A stretch of DNA of 64,000 nucleotides from Pagrus major (Eukaryota > Chordata > Actinopteri > Spariformes > Sparidae), in assembly GCF_040436345.1 (NCBI RefSeq), contig NC_133232.1, positions 27,124,315 to 27,188,314 of the forward strand, written 5' to 3'. Shown piece by piece: positions 25,301-37,600 of the stretch (within the stretch, counting starts at the first letter, position 1; each line of letters opens with the position of its first letter). A program made the position numbers and the translations under genes. The notes below the pieces were generated by a model. That model was given only the letters and a program-made list of their open reading frames with translations. It was not told where the DNA came from and searched no databases.

Positions 25301-27540
25301 TGACAACAGAGGATATGGTGCAGAGGTGATTTACAGCAGCTCTGACAATGACTATGACTTTGGGGATGACAAGACATGGCAGGCGGGGATATTTTCACAT
25401 CGTACTCACATTGATTTATTTAAACCAAACCAGAGGTGATGCAGAAAGACAAACCAAGACTTTTGGTGAGTTTTTATTCAGTTTATGTCGAATTTCAGGT
25501 CTGATTACTCAACAATATGCTGCGGCAACTGCTAGATTGTGTTTTTTTTTTTAAATGTAAAATCATGTATAACATTGACTCTGCATGACTGCAGCAAACC
25601 TGAACACAACAGTGTTTGTCACGGGGGAAAAGTCAAATATATTTAACCTTGTAATTATTGAGTAATGTGGGGAATACACAGTAGACACTCACCACATTAT
25701 ACACAGTTTAATTAGATACCTTTTCGTCCTTATTTTCCTCTGAGACATATGTGTGAATTTCATCAGGGATCAGAGCACAACAGTGGTGAGAAGGTAGAGG
25801 CTCAGTGACCACAGCACTAAAACGTAACATACATAGTCAAATACACACCACATGACACAAACATCACATCAATCTCCACATCATATGCAGTTTTATAAAA
25901 TGGTAAAAGGTATTTTTATATTAATTATACAGTGCAGGACTTGGAAGGTACGGGTAAAATAATGAAACAAAGTACAGAACAATGCAGAAAATGATCTATC
26001 TTTGCTGTAAACAAATACAAGTAGATTCTTTTTCTCCAGAAAGGGTTTTCCCCTGGTCTTCAGAATTTGGGGACTTTTTGCCCTCCCCCACGTGCCACAT
26101 GTCTTATATTATGTCTCACATTATGAAAATTAGATAACAGTCTTGGGGAAAACAAACCATCGGAACAGATGCGTGTACCCAAATCTCATCAACACCGCCT
26201 GGTATACATCCCAACCCCCCTGTGAGGAAGCACAGCTCAGCTGCCAGACTTGTGCTTGAAATATTCAGCCAGACCTCCCCAGTCAAGAAGCTCCTGAGAT
26301 GACAACATGTAAACAAGTTTTGTTGTGGTTGCTGTTGTGTTTGTTATGTTGTTGTTGTTTTATGTCAGGCCAGCAACAGGAGGCTCTGATGTGTGGATTT
26401 GATGGCCTAGATCCAAAAAAAAGTCAATACAGATAGGTACCAACTGACTCCAAATGGCCTAAACACTTTCTGGAGGAACAATTTTGGCCCGACACTTTGT
26501 CAAATTTCACCATTGATCCATCCCATTCACTTTGCAAGCCTGCCTCTAACCTAACCCTAGCCCTAGAGCCTCCACGACTGAGAGTCTGAATATCTCACAT
26601 ACACACATGCAACATTGCAGCCGCACATAAACACAAATATGCCTGTACATAGCCAACATAACACACTCACACACACGGTGCACGGCGGGGGCCTGAGCGA
26701 GAGCAGATTGCATGTTCAGAGAGTGTCAAACGGTCGGACTGCTGAGCTCAGCGTGCAGCTGATGTATACTTCACAGGGAATCAAAAAGTTATGAACCAAA
26801 ACAAAGATGCTTTCCTTTTCTTCCGGGAAAACGGATTACAATCTAATCTGTGAAGGTAAATTATTTTGAAATCCAAATCACAAACCGGTCAAGGGAGCTA
26901 TAGGGTGAAGTGAGGAAAGGGAAAGTAATGAAATCTATGAAAAAGTTATGGGTTGAGGCTCAATCTTATTACCATCCAATATGCCACTGACCTCTGCCTG
27001 CTGAACTGCTGGCCCAGCATTATTAGTTAAAAGAAAAATGAAGCTCTCGCAGTGCGTTTATACGGGTGGCGGGAGGATTGTGGGTGTTTCGGTAGTCACG
27101 TGCTATTCCTTCTTTAACACAAACAGACACACGTCAGCTCCGCAGCAGAGAAACTTGATGTCACCCCAGAGCCTTTCCCTCCTCTCTTGCTTTCACTTCA
27201 CGTCTTCTCATTCCAGTCCCCATTAATTCACCCCTCCCACAATCCCCTGGGGGTCGGAGTTGAGAAACAACCCTGCTGGACGCTGCTGCCACACCAGATG
27301 ATCATCTTCCTGCTCCTTGCCCTCCAAGTTGCCCAGCCACCTGTCTGGTCCTCAGGTCCAAACAGTCTCTCACCTTCACACACTCCCACTCCAAACAGTG
27401 TCTTGGTTAGATCACTTCCTGTTCTTTTCTATTCTGTTGCTCATTTGCATGCTTTACTTTTTAGCCATGCTAGTGGCGTGGCTCTAGGGATGGCACTATC
27501 AGCCTGCCTCTTTGGTTCAGACTGAAATACTCAACTATTA
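22386..27540. other. Intergenic, no gene recognised
   Basis: Non-coding by inspection. Contains short GT tracts at 24081-24108 and 24288-24307. The 205-codon minus-strand frame at 24170-24787 has no domain or splice support. A short open stretch at 25229-25435 is described under findings. Confidence 0.6.
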
Positions 27541-27544
27541 GAGT

Positions 27545-27860
27545 AATTGGTGTGAAAATTGTACAGATTAAAAATCCAAAGAAAAACTCCAAGACACTCT
27601 TTGAAACTATTAAAAAGCCTTTATCGCACTACATGATGTTGACGCACCTGTTTCTGCATCATACCTTTGTCAGGGTCTATTGACGAAGGCTTGATGCCGG
27701 GACGCATTTCAAAGAGTTTAAAAGAGAGTTCGTCTTGTGATTTTTACGTCTATATCTTGCCCTATACAAAGAGCACGTCACACTTACATTATTTGATCCC
27801 CTGACTTTTAATCAAGCGCATCCATGACTTAAACTTTGTTGTTTTAGGTGAAGTATCTTG
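27545..27860. repeat. Interspersed repeat fragments (probable)
   Basis: The segment with TTTGTCAGGGTCTATTGACGAAGGCTTGATGCCGGGACG resembles the 'GATGAAGGCTTGATGCCGAAACG' motif seen in many vertebrate interspersed repeats. It is followed by TTTGATCCCCTGACTTTTAATC, a fragment of the teleost repeat also present at 30186-30770. Recognition is from memory. Confidence 0.35.
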
Positions 27861-30185
27861 CCATGACGTTTGGTACACCCATGTCACAAACTGTCTTCCA
27901 CAAAAAAGTTTGGCTTTGAGTTTGAGGCCCCCAAAACGACGTATGCTTATTTTAGAGCAATGCAGCCCTCTAGTGGCCATTGTGACTCATCCACCTGGCG
28001 CAAAGGAGGTAGTCAGGTGACGTTATTGATGATAGGTGATTGTACTGTATAACCATAAGTACATATTCATTGTAACCCTGACAACAAAGATCTTCTAATC
28101 TTAAAATTTAATTATTGTTTCGACCCAAGCCATGATATTTCCTAACCACAGTGGTGGACTCAGGATGTTTGAGGGGCAGGTGTGCAAAGTGCGCCAGCAT
28201 GCAGAAAGTCATGATACATTTATAGTAAAGAGAGGGCACTTGTTGTAAGGGCATCCTAGAGGACAATTTATTATGTTTTATCTACCATAAGGGCATCCAA
28301 TTTTTTTGAACATCCACCAGTGCATAACCAACTGAAGACTTTTGATCTTTAATTAACGCTCCAATCAGAAAATGTTTCTACGTGTCTTTCTAAATAGTAG
28401 TCACAAACAACTTTGTTGTTTCATTTGGACGACCTGTTGTCATGAGGATAAAATGTAATTATTTTGGTGATCCAATAAGTTTTCATCTACTGCTACCACT
28501 AAGTAAAAAAAGGGCTTATCCAATACAATACTAAGACAAAGACAAAGCTAACAGGTTGTTAGCATTGTCACTGTGAATATACTAGCAAGCTGATCTAAGT
28601 ACTTAATTTTCTGTCTGGCTGTATTATCTTATCTGTCTCTATTTTCTTGTTCTTTTTTCCTGTCTTTGCTGTGCTATTCCGCTTCAGTAATTCATTAGGC
28701 CATTATTTAATCAGTTTTATCGTGACACTTTCATTACTGTAATAAGCTGTGATTCATTTCTGTGGGTGTGAAAAAAGGGACAGCCTGAATGCTAATGTGA
28801 CGCATCGCCGAATGAGAGAGCAGCAGCAGCAGCAGCAGGGATGGCTGGACAGGGAGTCCTGTCATCCATCAGTCTCGTCCTCACTCACACCGTATAGAAT
28901 TCCTGACAGAGCAGAGCTCCTCTCTTTGCGCCAGAGTTCTGGATAACTGTTTACTTGGCTCCGTCTACAGGCTTGAACCAAAACATTAGTTTTATATGTG
29001 AGACGTGTAAATCCCCCCCGAAGAGATATGGCGGCAATTAAGTGAGTCAAATCATATTCATATTCATGGCACAGACAAACAAATGAGCCCAGCATTTGCA
29101 AATACGCACAATAGAGTGCCAAGTGTTGTTCTTGCCAAGTTTCAAGGGCAACCACAGAGAAAGCAGACTCCTGAAATAGTTACGAGTATAACAACCTAGA
29201 TTCAAGCATAATCCGAAACCTAAACATTGTGAAAACCTGGAAAAACAGAGCAAAATTAATCCTTTGAACTTTAGACAGGGAATGATGCCAAAACCAATCA
29301 GATCACAGCGATTAAACAACCTTCTATATTGTAGTTATTAGTTCCAGTGTGCTCAGGAGCTCAGGGGACAGGCTGCGGGTCGCGCTGTTTAATGGCCTGA
29401 CAGGACAGGAACTGAAGTGCTTTTTGATGGTGAAATATAATATTCTTTAAAAAAGAAAGAAAAAACTGCAGGGAACATAATTCATCTTACAGACAGCCAT
29501 AAATGCTGAAGCAAACATGACACACATATACTGCACAAATACCTACGAGAACACAAGGACACATAAACAAATGAAAACAGTACAAGCATGAATCTCTCTT
29601 TCAGCAGCAAAAATGAGATGATGCATGACCCATAATCCGCAGGCATGAAGTAATCTGAGTGAATGTGCATTTGGATTATCAGTCTGGAACAGTCTAATCT
29701 GAAACACTTCTCAAACTGGTTGATTGGGGGCTCATGAGAGAGCTTCAGCCATGTAGCCTCAGTGTTGTCGGGATGGTGAGCAGCAGAAGATGTCACTGAG
29801 CTGTGAGGGCCAGCTGGCAGGTGCGGGCGACTAGTTGCACAGATTCAGAAAGATATTTTTCGCTGTAGCTTTTAAGTTAACTTGGTGGGTTCTCAACCTG
29901 AGTTAACCTCTACTTTTGGCAGATATCAGCCATGAAACTTGTTCCTCTTCTCATTGGCTGCTATTTAGAGATCCTTTGAGCTTCCTCTGCGAGTCAGCGT
30001 CGCTGTTATCACCATGATGCACTGTGTGACAGCTGCTATGGCGGGTCTACCAGCACCCTGATCAGATTTAGGATGTGCAAATTGACTTTTCTGTTGTACC
30101 CTTGTACAGTATGTTTCCTCGTGTTGCATCATCAACTGCACTAAAACATATATTAGTATATATCAGTGAAATTATCATGGTTATC
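27861..30185. other. Intergenic, no gene recognised
   Basis: Contains decayed fragments (about 28430-28600) resembling the repeat at 30186-30770, and a short CAG run at about 28819-28839. Nothing coding identified. Confidence 0.55.
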
Positions 30186-30770
30186 TAGGTGATGACATCT
30201 GTTTAGGGGTGGCAATATTGGTCTGTCTGTAGTTAAGACTGAAAATATTCAAGATACAGTAAGTACTGAAAAGATTGCCATGAAATGTAGTCGGTCAGTA
30301 CATCTACAAACATCTAGTCTCATCGTACCAAATGGATTGGCACACAATTTTGTACAGACATAAATGGCTCCAAGGCAATGAATCCTAATTACCTCATATT
30401 TGATCCCCTGACCTTTTCTCTAGTGCCACCATGAGGCTGATATTTGTGTTTTTGAGTTAAATGCTTCAATAAGCATGAGAAAGATTGCTATGAACTTTGG
30501 AACTAACAGTCATGGTACCCTCAGAGTGGATTGTGATAAATTTGGTGATCCATTAAATTTTCATCTTACATCAGGTCGACATATGATCTTTAGATTATAG
30601 CCAGAGCTACTGCCATTCTTACCTTGGCTGCACTTTGTGTTCAGTCCTAATTAGTTAGACATTATACCTGCTTAGCATTGGCTTGTTAGCATTGCCATTG
30701 TGAACACCGAGCATGCCAATGTCAGCATTAACTCAAAACACTCTGATGTTATATACTTGATGTCATGTGG
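30186..30770. repeat. Degenerate copy of a widespread percomorph-fish interspersed repeat
   Basis: The ordered phrases GATTGCCATGAAATGTAG, CAATTTTGTACAGACAT, TTTGATCCCCTGACCTTTTC, AGTGCCACCATGAGGCTGA, GTGATCCATTAAATTTTC, TTAGCATTGCCATTGTGAAC and ATGCCAATGTCAGCATT match, in order, a repeat I know as very abundant in acanthomorph fish genomes. No protein-coding potential. Transposon class not assigned. Confidence 0.6.
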
Positions 30771-33700
30771 CATCTGCAACGTTTCTTCTTCATGCATTTT
30801 CATCAAAAATCGGTGAACTGTTTTCTAATGACGACCTATTTTCAGAGCTGTGTTGATTTTTGCCCCTTGTGCTCTCTGTGTCACAGCTGTGTGACTGACT
30901 GCATGTTCTGTCTCCGATGCTGAGTCTGTTGGGATTAGACTCCCAGGACAAGTAGCCGCTCTGTTACATGTGAAATTTCATCAAACTAAATGAACGCAAA
31001 TGACCTCAGCTGCAAATGCTCACAGAGCATATTCAGTAGACACACACACACGCAGACTGTGACCGACTACACACATTATCATAACAGTATGTGCATATGC
31101 AGACTTGCACACGCGCATGCTCACTCACATTCTGAACAGGAGAAGATAATGGTCCCTTCCTTGTGTCTGTCCATTTGCTAATGTCCCATATGCGCTTGCT
31201 TGCTTTGAATTCAGCCCTCGTGTCTGTCTGCATTCTCTTCAATGAGCCACAAAGTGCGAGAGCATCCCTTGTGTGTAAATAGAGCGTCTCAGTTGAAGGA
31301 AAAAGCCATCCTAGAATAGAATTCCTCATATAATCAGTTTGTAACAGCCACTACACTTGACTTTATTTCTTAAGTCAGTGATTTTATTTCCCAGAATACA
31401 TTTTCAGCTTCGGCTCGATGATCATGGTAGTTTCGTGACCTTTTTGTGATTTAAGAAAGAAGCCCTAAATCTTCCTTTTTTAGGGCTTCATGTTTACTGT
31501 TCATTGTTGCATCAGTTGTGCCTGTACTGAAAATACAAGTGTAACAAAAAGGGATCGTGACACAGTGTCTGAATTCATCTTCATGATATCAAAATTTTCC
31601 CAGATTCTGAAAGAACAGTAGCACCTTGTATAAAATCAACATCACTGCTTCTAATCTAGTCAAATACTCCTATAATCTGTTCCCTCTGCTTGCCATTCAG
31701 GTGCCTTCCTCGCCAACACACCTGGAATTCAAACTGTCAAAGTTGTCGCGTCTTATCTTGATTCCTCGATATCGCATCTCTGCTTACACCACACCATCAG
31801 TTTCGCACATTTTTCCCATTTAGCTCCCCTCCTCTGCGAGTGTGCAAGAATGGGAGATTTGTCTGACAACTTTCAAGGTTGTGTTGAATTAAAGTGGACA
31901 AGTTTGCCTGAACACCCGGCGGAGGCATAAAAGATGCATCTCTCCACGCTTCTTATATCTCTATGTGGCTTGCACTAGTTCTAACTGCGGGAAGTCTGGT
32001 GACTGTGCACAGACATAAAGATAAAATCAAGTGAGTGCTTAGCCAATTCCAGGAATAATGTCAAATTTCTGTCAAACTGGTCAATTTATGTGACGGCTGC
32101 TCAAGTCTGAAACCTGTTGCTGAGAGCCCAGATTCACACGGCGGCCATTTTCCCAGCTTGAATGTTGGGATAATGTAACGCCGCTGTGTTCCAGGTTGCT
32201 TACATTTAGTGTATCGATGTGTACTGATATTTCCGAATGAATTTAGGCTTTCCCATCGTATCTTGTTACACAATAGACATTACCGTTAGCTAGGATAGTG
32301 GCTGAATGCTAACGTTAGATGTCAACGTAAGCTAATGGGCTTCAACAAGTATGTTATTTTACTTTAAATACGACACGATGTCCCTCCAGATTTGCTCTAT
32401 CTATTGTCTTTTCATTTGTTGATAAATCAGGAAGCAGCGAAATGATAGCAATTAGTCAGATTCCCTTTGTTTACAGGACTTGCACCAGGAACAAAGCAGT
32501 ACCACATTTGAGCTTCCCACCCTGAACATGATGTTGGAGGAAAATGGCCGCTGTCAGTCCAATGTTTTTTCCACTTGACCTGTCACCTTACCTTTCTCAT
32601 GTGTGCGTCATGACTTGTTTATCTGCCTCAGGAGAATGAAGACGTGAGCACCGAACCTCCCCAGAGTCCTCTTCCAGTTGTCAACAGGGATAAAATCTGA
32701 TTGATTTGTCCATCATCGTACCGACAGACTACAATAAGAAACGGGTGAGAGCGTCCACCTGAATGCTGTTAACCTTATTTCATGTGATCTACAACCACAA
32801 GCAGAAGATGTCGAGAAATATTCAAGTTTATTTTATTCTGTTCTGTTCTATCCTTTGCCTGAAGAGTTACAAGATGAGTGACAGGGGCAGCCACAGACCA
32901 TAAATTAGCCCTGTCTGGAGCCTGTGGTTACCTGTTAATACTAATAGGAGACATGGGGGTCAGAAGGTCTGGTGCTTAATGAGGAGCTGTAATACTACAT
33001 GTGCAGGGCGCTGAGACATATGACCCTTCATCAGGGCGATGAGGACAGGACTGAACAGGACAAGCCCTGGGAGGAAATGACCTTTACTGATGTCAATAGA
33101 TTCACTTTCAAATGATTAAATATTGCATCTCGAGCTCTGTCAGAGGAATTTCATGTGTGTGTGTGTGTGTGTGTGTGTCTGTCTGAGGAGTCCACTGAAG
33201 TAAATATCCAGTCCGGATGACTTTCAGACTCTGGCTGACTTTCACATTGTCACACATCGTGTTTAATTTGTGATTCTTTGGAATGAATTCAGTCATTCAC
33301 ATGGATCTCTGTTCACAGTCAAACAAGTTTTCTCAAGTGTGAAATTCTGCTAAATATTCATGCGAGCCAGGTAGTTTTTCGATGCACACGAGAAAGACAA
33401 TTTGCATACGCGCTCTCGTTGCAACTCTAACATCAATCACACATGCAGAGCAAAGTAAATATTCTGGTGACGCCTGCAGTCATGTTTGACTTGTATCACT
33501 TTAGATAAAAGACAGTACGGGGACGTCAGCAGGAGAAAAAAAAAGTAGGTTGCCAGAAAAATAAACTTTGGGAGAAAATGTTGTGCAGCACACAGAGAAT
33601 TCAGATCAGGAACAGTGATTCATCACATCTCCAGTCAAAGAAACTAGAAAATTATGACTATGATTTTTTTTTTTCCATGTATGACTCTAGTCATGTTGGT

Positions 33701-34618
33701 GGAGCTGTGCTAATTTCTATCACAAGTGCAGCTCTTATCACATTAATTTTTTACCTGCAGTCTAACATTAATTACGTCTAAGCCATTCCAATATGTGTAT
33801 GTATGTGGTGCCATCTGGTGGTGATACACAGTATTTCACAATAATTATGTGGTTTCCTAAAGGGTAACTCCACCAATTTTACCTGGCACTTTAATCTGTA
33901 AAATTGAATAAGTAAAATATAAGTAAAATATTTATTTATTTAGAAGACGAATGGAAGGTTTAGAGAGACATATTTAAGAAACACATTAAACCATAACGCA
34001 ATGGTGAGCAAAGAAATAACAAACCTTATTTACAGAAGTTTGAAGACAGCTGTGAAATTGTGACTACCACCTGAATATTCAAAATGTGAAGGTAAGACAG
34101 GCAGACAGAGTGACTGCAGTTAGACACAGTTGTAAATTAATTAGATTAGCTCATCAGTTAAAACCATATCTGGGCCAACAACAAACACACAGGAAGGCCT
34201 CGCAGGCTCAGATCTTCTCTCACACACTTATTCTGCATTTAAATGAACACATACACTGTACTGTACATATACAGACAAGGATTACAAAGGAAACATCAAA
34301 ATCCTCAATTTTATGGTCAATGTTCAAACTGTAGAGTTTCAATTTCAAAGAACATCTCATTTTTAAATGCCTGTCATCTCCAGTACACAACCTCAGTTAT
34401 AATCTCAGGACACTTGAACTAATTGCAGTGTTTATGTTTACATTTAATTGCTGTCAGTTTGTAAACCTGTAGATCTGATATTGCACCTCATTTCAATATT
34501 AAATTAGAAAACATCTGATTGTTCACATGATAAAGAGAAAAAAAACAAACAAAACCAACACACTCTCAGCTGCAGTGTTACACATGGCCTTTGACCTCTG
34601 ATTATCTTGTCTGTAACC
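30771..34618. other. Intergenic and 3' flank of the minus-strand peroxidase-like gene
   Basis: Holds an inverted-repeat element (32140-32552), a GT tract (33154-33179) and an 11-bp perfect hairpin at 31459-31489. No coding exon recognised. The part adjacent to 34618 should include that gene's 3' UTR. Confidence 0.55.
32140..32552. mobile_element. MITE-like element with GGCGGCCATTTTCC termini
   Basis: GCGGCCATTTTCC at 32141-32153 is repeated as its exact inverse complement GGAAAATGGCCGC at 32539-32551, about 390 bp apart. No ORF. Pattern typical of a non-autonomous inverted-repeat element; family not named. Confidence 0.5.
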
Positions 34619-37600
34619 TTACTCCTTTTTCCCTTTCCCCCCATCCTTGCTCTTGTCCCGTGGTACACGTCCCATATTATAAAATTCTAAGTTTGGCCTC
34701 ATGTCTGTGAGGTGGGCGAGCCGGTTGGACATGGCAAAGAAAGCAGCAATAGCAGCGATGTCCCAGGCATCCTCACGGTCAAAGCCCACTTCCTCCAAAG
34801 ACTGGAAATGCTGTTCTGTGATGGTGTCGCTGCGACACACAGCCATCGCAAAGTCCAGCATGGCACGCTCCCGAGGCAACAGCTCTGCATTCTCATAGTT
34901 AACAACGACCTGGGTGAAAGAAGGGAGGGGAATTTCTGTGATTTAATATATCATTTTATCAAACAAAATTTGTTTTGCTCTGATTGTTTTTTAGTACTTC
35001 AGAAAGGAAGTAAATTCAACATTAAAAGCATGTTTAAAGAGTGCTTTTGGCAAGAAGCAACTTCCTGTCCACTCTCATCGCATACTGTTATTTACATGAT
35101 TTCTGATAACTTAACCACATTTATGTTGTGACTACAGTTATTGTGTATTATAATCAGCAAAGTAGTGAAAATCAATTAATGCCGGTACCTGATCGGAAAG
35201 AGTGGGTTTCTTGGAGTAAATGCGGTGCAGTGCGCTGTGGGATACCACACAGTAGAGACACTTGTTGTGGATACTGGTAGCCACTACGATCAGCTCGCGA
35301 TCTGCCTTGGTTAATCCACCTGGAAGACATTAGATACTCATTTAAAAATCGGTTAAAAAAAAAAAACACATTCACAACAACATCAATAATAAAATAAAAA
35401 TTACATTGCATCAGAGGTGGGTGCGGCCAAAACACACACTGAAAGAAATCATGTGAGTTTCAATCCACGTTCCAGATTTTAGTTGGTTCTGGTCAAAGTT
35501 TTTATTTAACAACATTATACAGATAAACGAGTAAAGCTGCTTCTTAAAAACAGGCCCCTGATATTTAATCTCATGTCAAAAGAAGCTGATAATGTTGAGT
35601 GTCCTATAGATGATGTATTGTGGCAGTAAAATGCTTATAGGCCAGCCCGACCTACATAAAAATATAAACAAAAAACATGAAAATCTAAGGGAGAAAGCCC
35701 AATTTCTGCTACTTGGACAATAAATGACTCTTCCTGGTCTAATAAACAAATGTGCTCCTACAAGCCCCAGGGAAATAAAATGTCTAACTGAAGGTGTAAA
35801 GGGGTTCCCAAATAAACCCAGTTTCCTCACTAGAATGATGTGGGCAGCCAAGAAAACAGAAAAGGGCCTAAACAGACCAGAGTTTCTGGCTGGCAATCTA
35901 AGGGGAAAGAGGTTCTCAAAGGGTCAGGGACAGATTCCTGTGTGCCATTCCCCACCTCTTTTAAGCCTTCACAAACAGGGTGTCATCACACCATAATTGG
36001 CTGGGAGGGAAATGCCCCAAGCTGCTTCCACTCCTCAATCAGGAGTCAGTCTCCCCACCCTGTGCACAGGTGATCTGAATCACCTGCAATTATGCTTGAG
36101 GGATTTTGGAAAATCAGCCCAAAACAAAGAAAGACAGCAAGTCTCAAACAATGGGACTGCTACAGTATGAAAGGGTTTAATTTAATTCTATGAGAAGAAG
36201 TTGAACTGAATGTTCAGAGGTGGAATGACTAACACCTACTAAACACATGTAATCAAAAGCCAGCTTGTGGTTATTCAGTAACAACACCCAGACTGAACAG
36301 TTGAGTTTAACGCCATTTGGTTTAGTGAAGTCAAATATTAGCTAAAAAGGAGTGGGCCACCTCGAGGCTAGCTTCTGTTCCACATCGCATGGTAATGTCT
36401 TCTCATTAAGATGCCTTTATCAGTCATTTCTAAAGAGCTTGATAATGGGCTGCTCTGTCCATATTCCAAACCACTGGATCTTAAGTGGTCTAGCCTCAGG
36501 GGCCACATTTCTCCTCACTCAATATGTCACGGTTCACATCGAGGCTAACTGAGCACCCGTGCCGTTTTATTTCACCATTGAAAACAAAGTGCAATTGAGG
36601 TAACCTAATGAAATAAAAGACTCAACAACACAAAATCCTAATACCTAATGTGTTCCACAGATCTTTTTTTGCAATGCCTAATCCGTTTAACCACGGCCCT
36701 CTCACTATGATGACGAGATCAGAAAACAGCACATGCTGCTCATGCCTACCTGATATTTACCTGTTCCAACCAGACCCTATTTATCACAGCGTCTACCACA
36801 CTACCAGCAACTGTTTGATCATCAGCTGAAACAGATTCAACATCACACGTGCCTCCTCATGTACCACCTGCACTCCAAAAGGGGCCTGCTGCCACTGAAA
36901 TGCAACACACCAGCCTATCACAGCCCTGAAAAAGAGTCTCGGCTACTTCAAGTGGTGGATGATGTGTCGTCTGAGCTTGTAGCCAGCGACCAGGGGTGCT
37001 GAATGACGGGTGTGAATGATTCACTGCGTTGTTACTTGCCAAGACTCTCAATTTTCCCGGGAGACTCACATTTTTCATTGTCCTCTCCCGGGGTCACAAT
37101 TCTCCCATATTGCTCTCGATTTATGACACATTTTCACACTTTAGTTATCATAACGTGTGCAGTGTGTAATCTGCTGTACTGTTACGCCTCATCCTCCTCA
37201 GTGAGTGAGCGGTGCATAGAGGAATGGAGAGGAGAAAGAATATTTAAACAAATTCTAGATGCCTGGGAGAAAAAAACGTCCACTTCTTACGTATAGTTTT
37301 TAATGGAAAGGGGCTGTAAGATCTACCATGTCGATTTTTTCTGTCAAGCACAAGGGTCGCACCCAACGATCCCCATCGAAGGGTGGACAAACAGGGCAGT
37401 GGTGTGCACGGGCTCTCTAAAGGGCATGGGCAAAAAAATTAATGAATGAATGAAGAGTGATAAATTAACTTTATGCCACAGATTCACACAAGTCTGCATT
37501 GTTTTCTGATGCAGTTGCACTTTACTTGTTATTTGTACATTCCTTGAATCTCAAATTCTTCAAGGACTGGACCCCAAGAACTCCACGTTGGATACAAAAT

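Noticed and set aside
27187-27525. Frame containing MIIFLLLALQVAQPPVWSSG, resembling a signal peptide
   Set aside because: The rest is Ser/Pro low-complexity sequence with no donor site in a suitable place and no family resemblance; likely chance.
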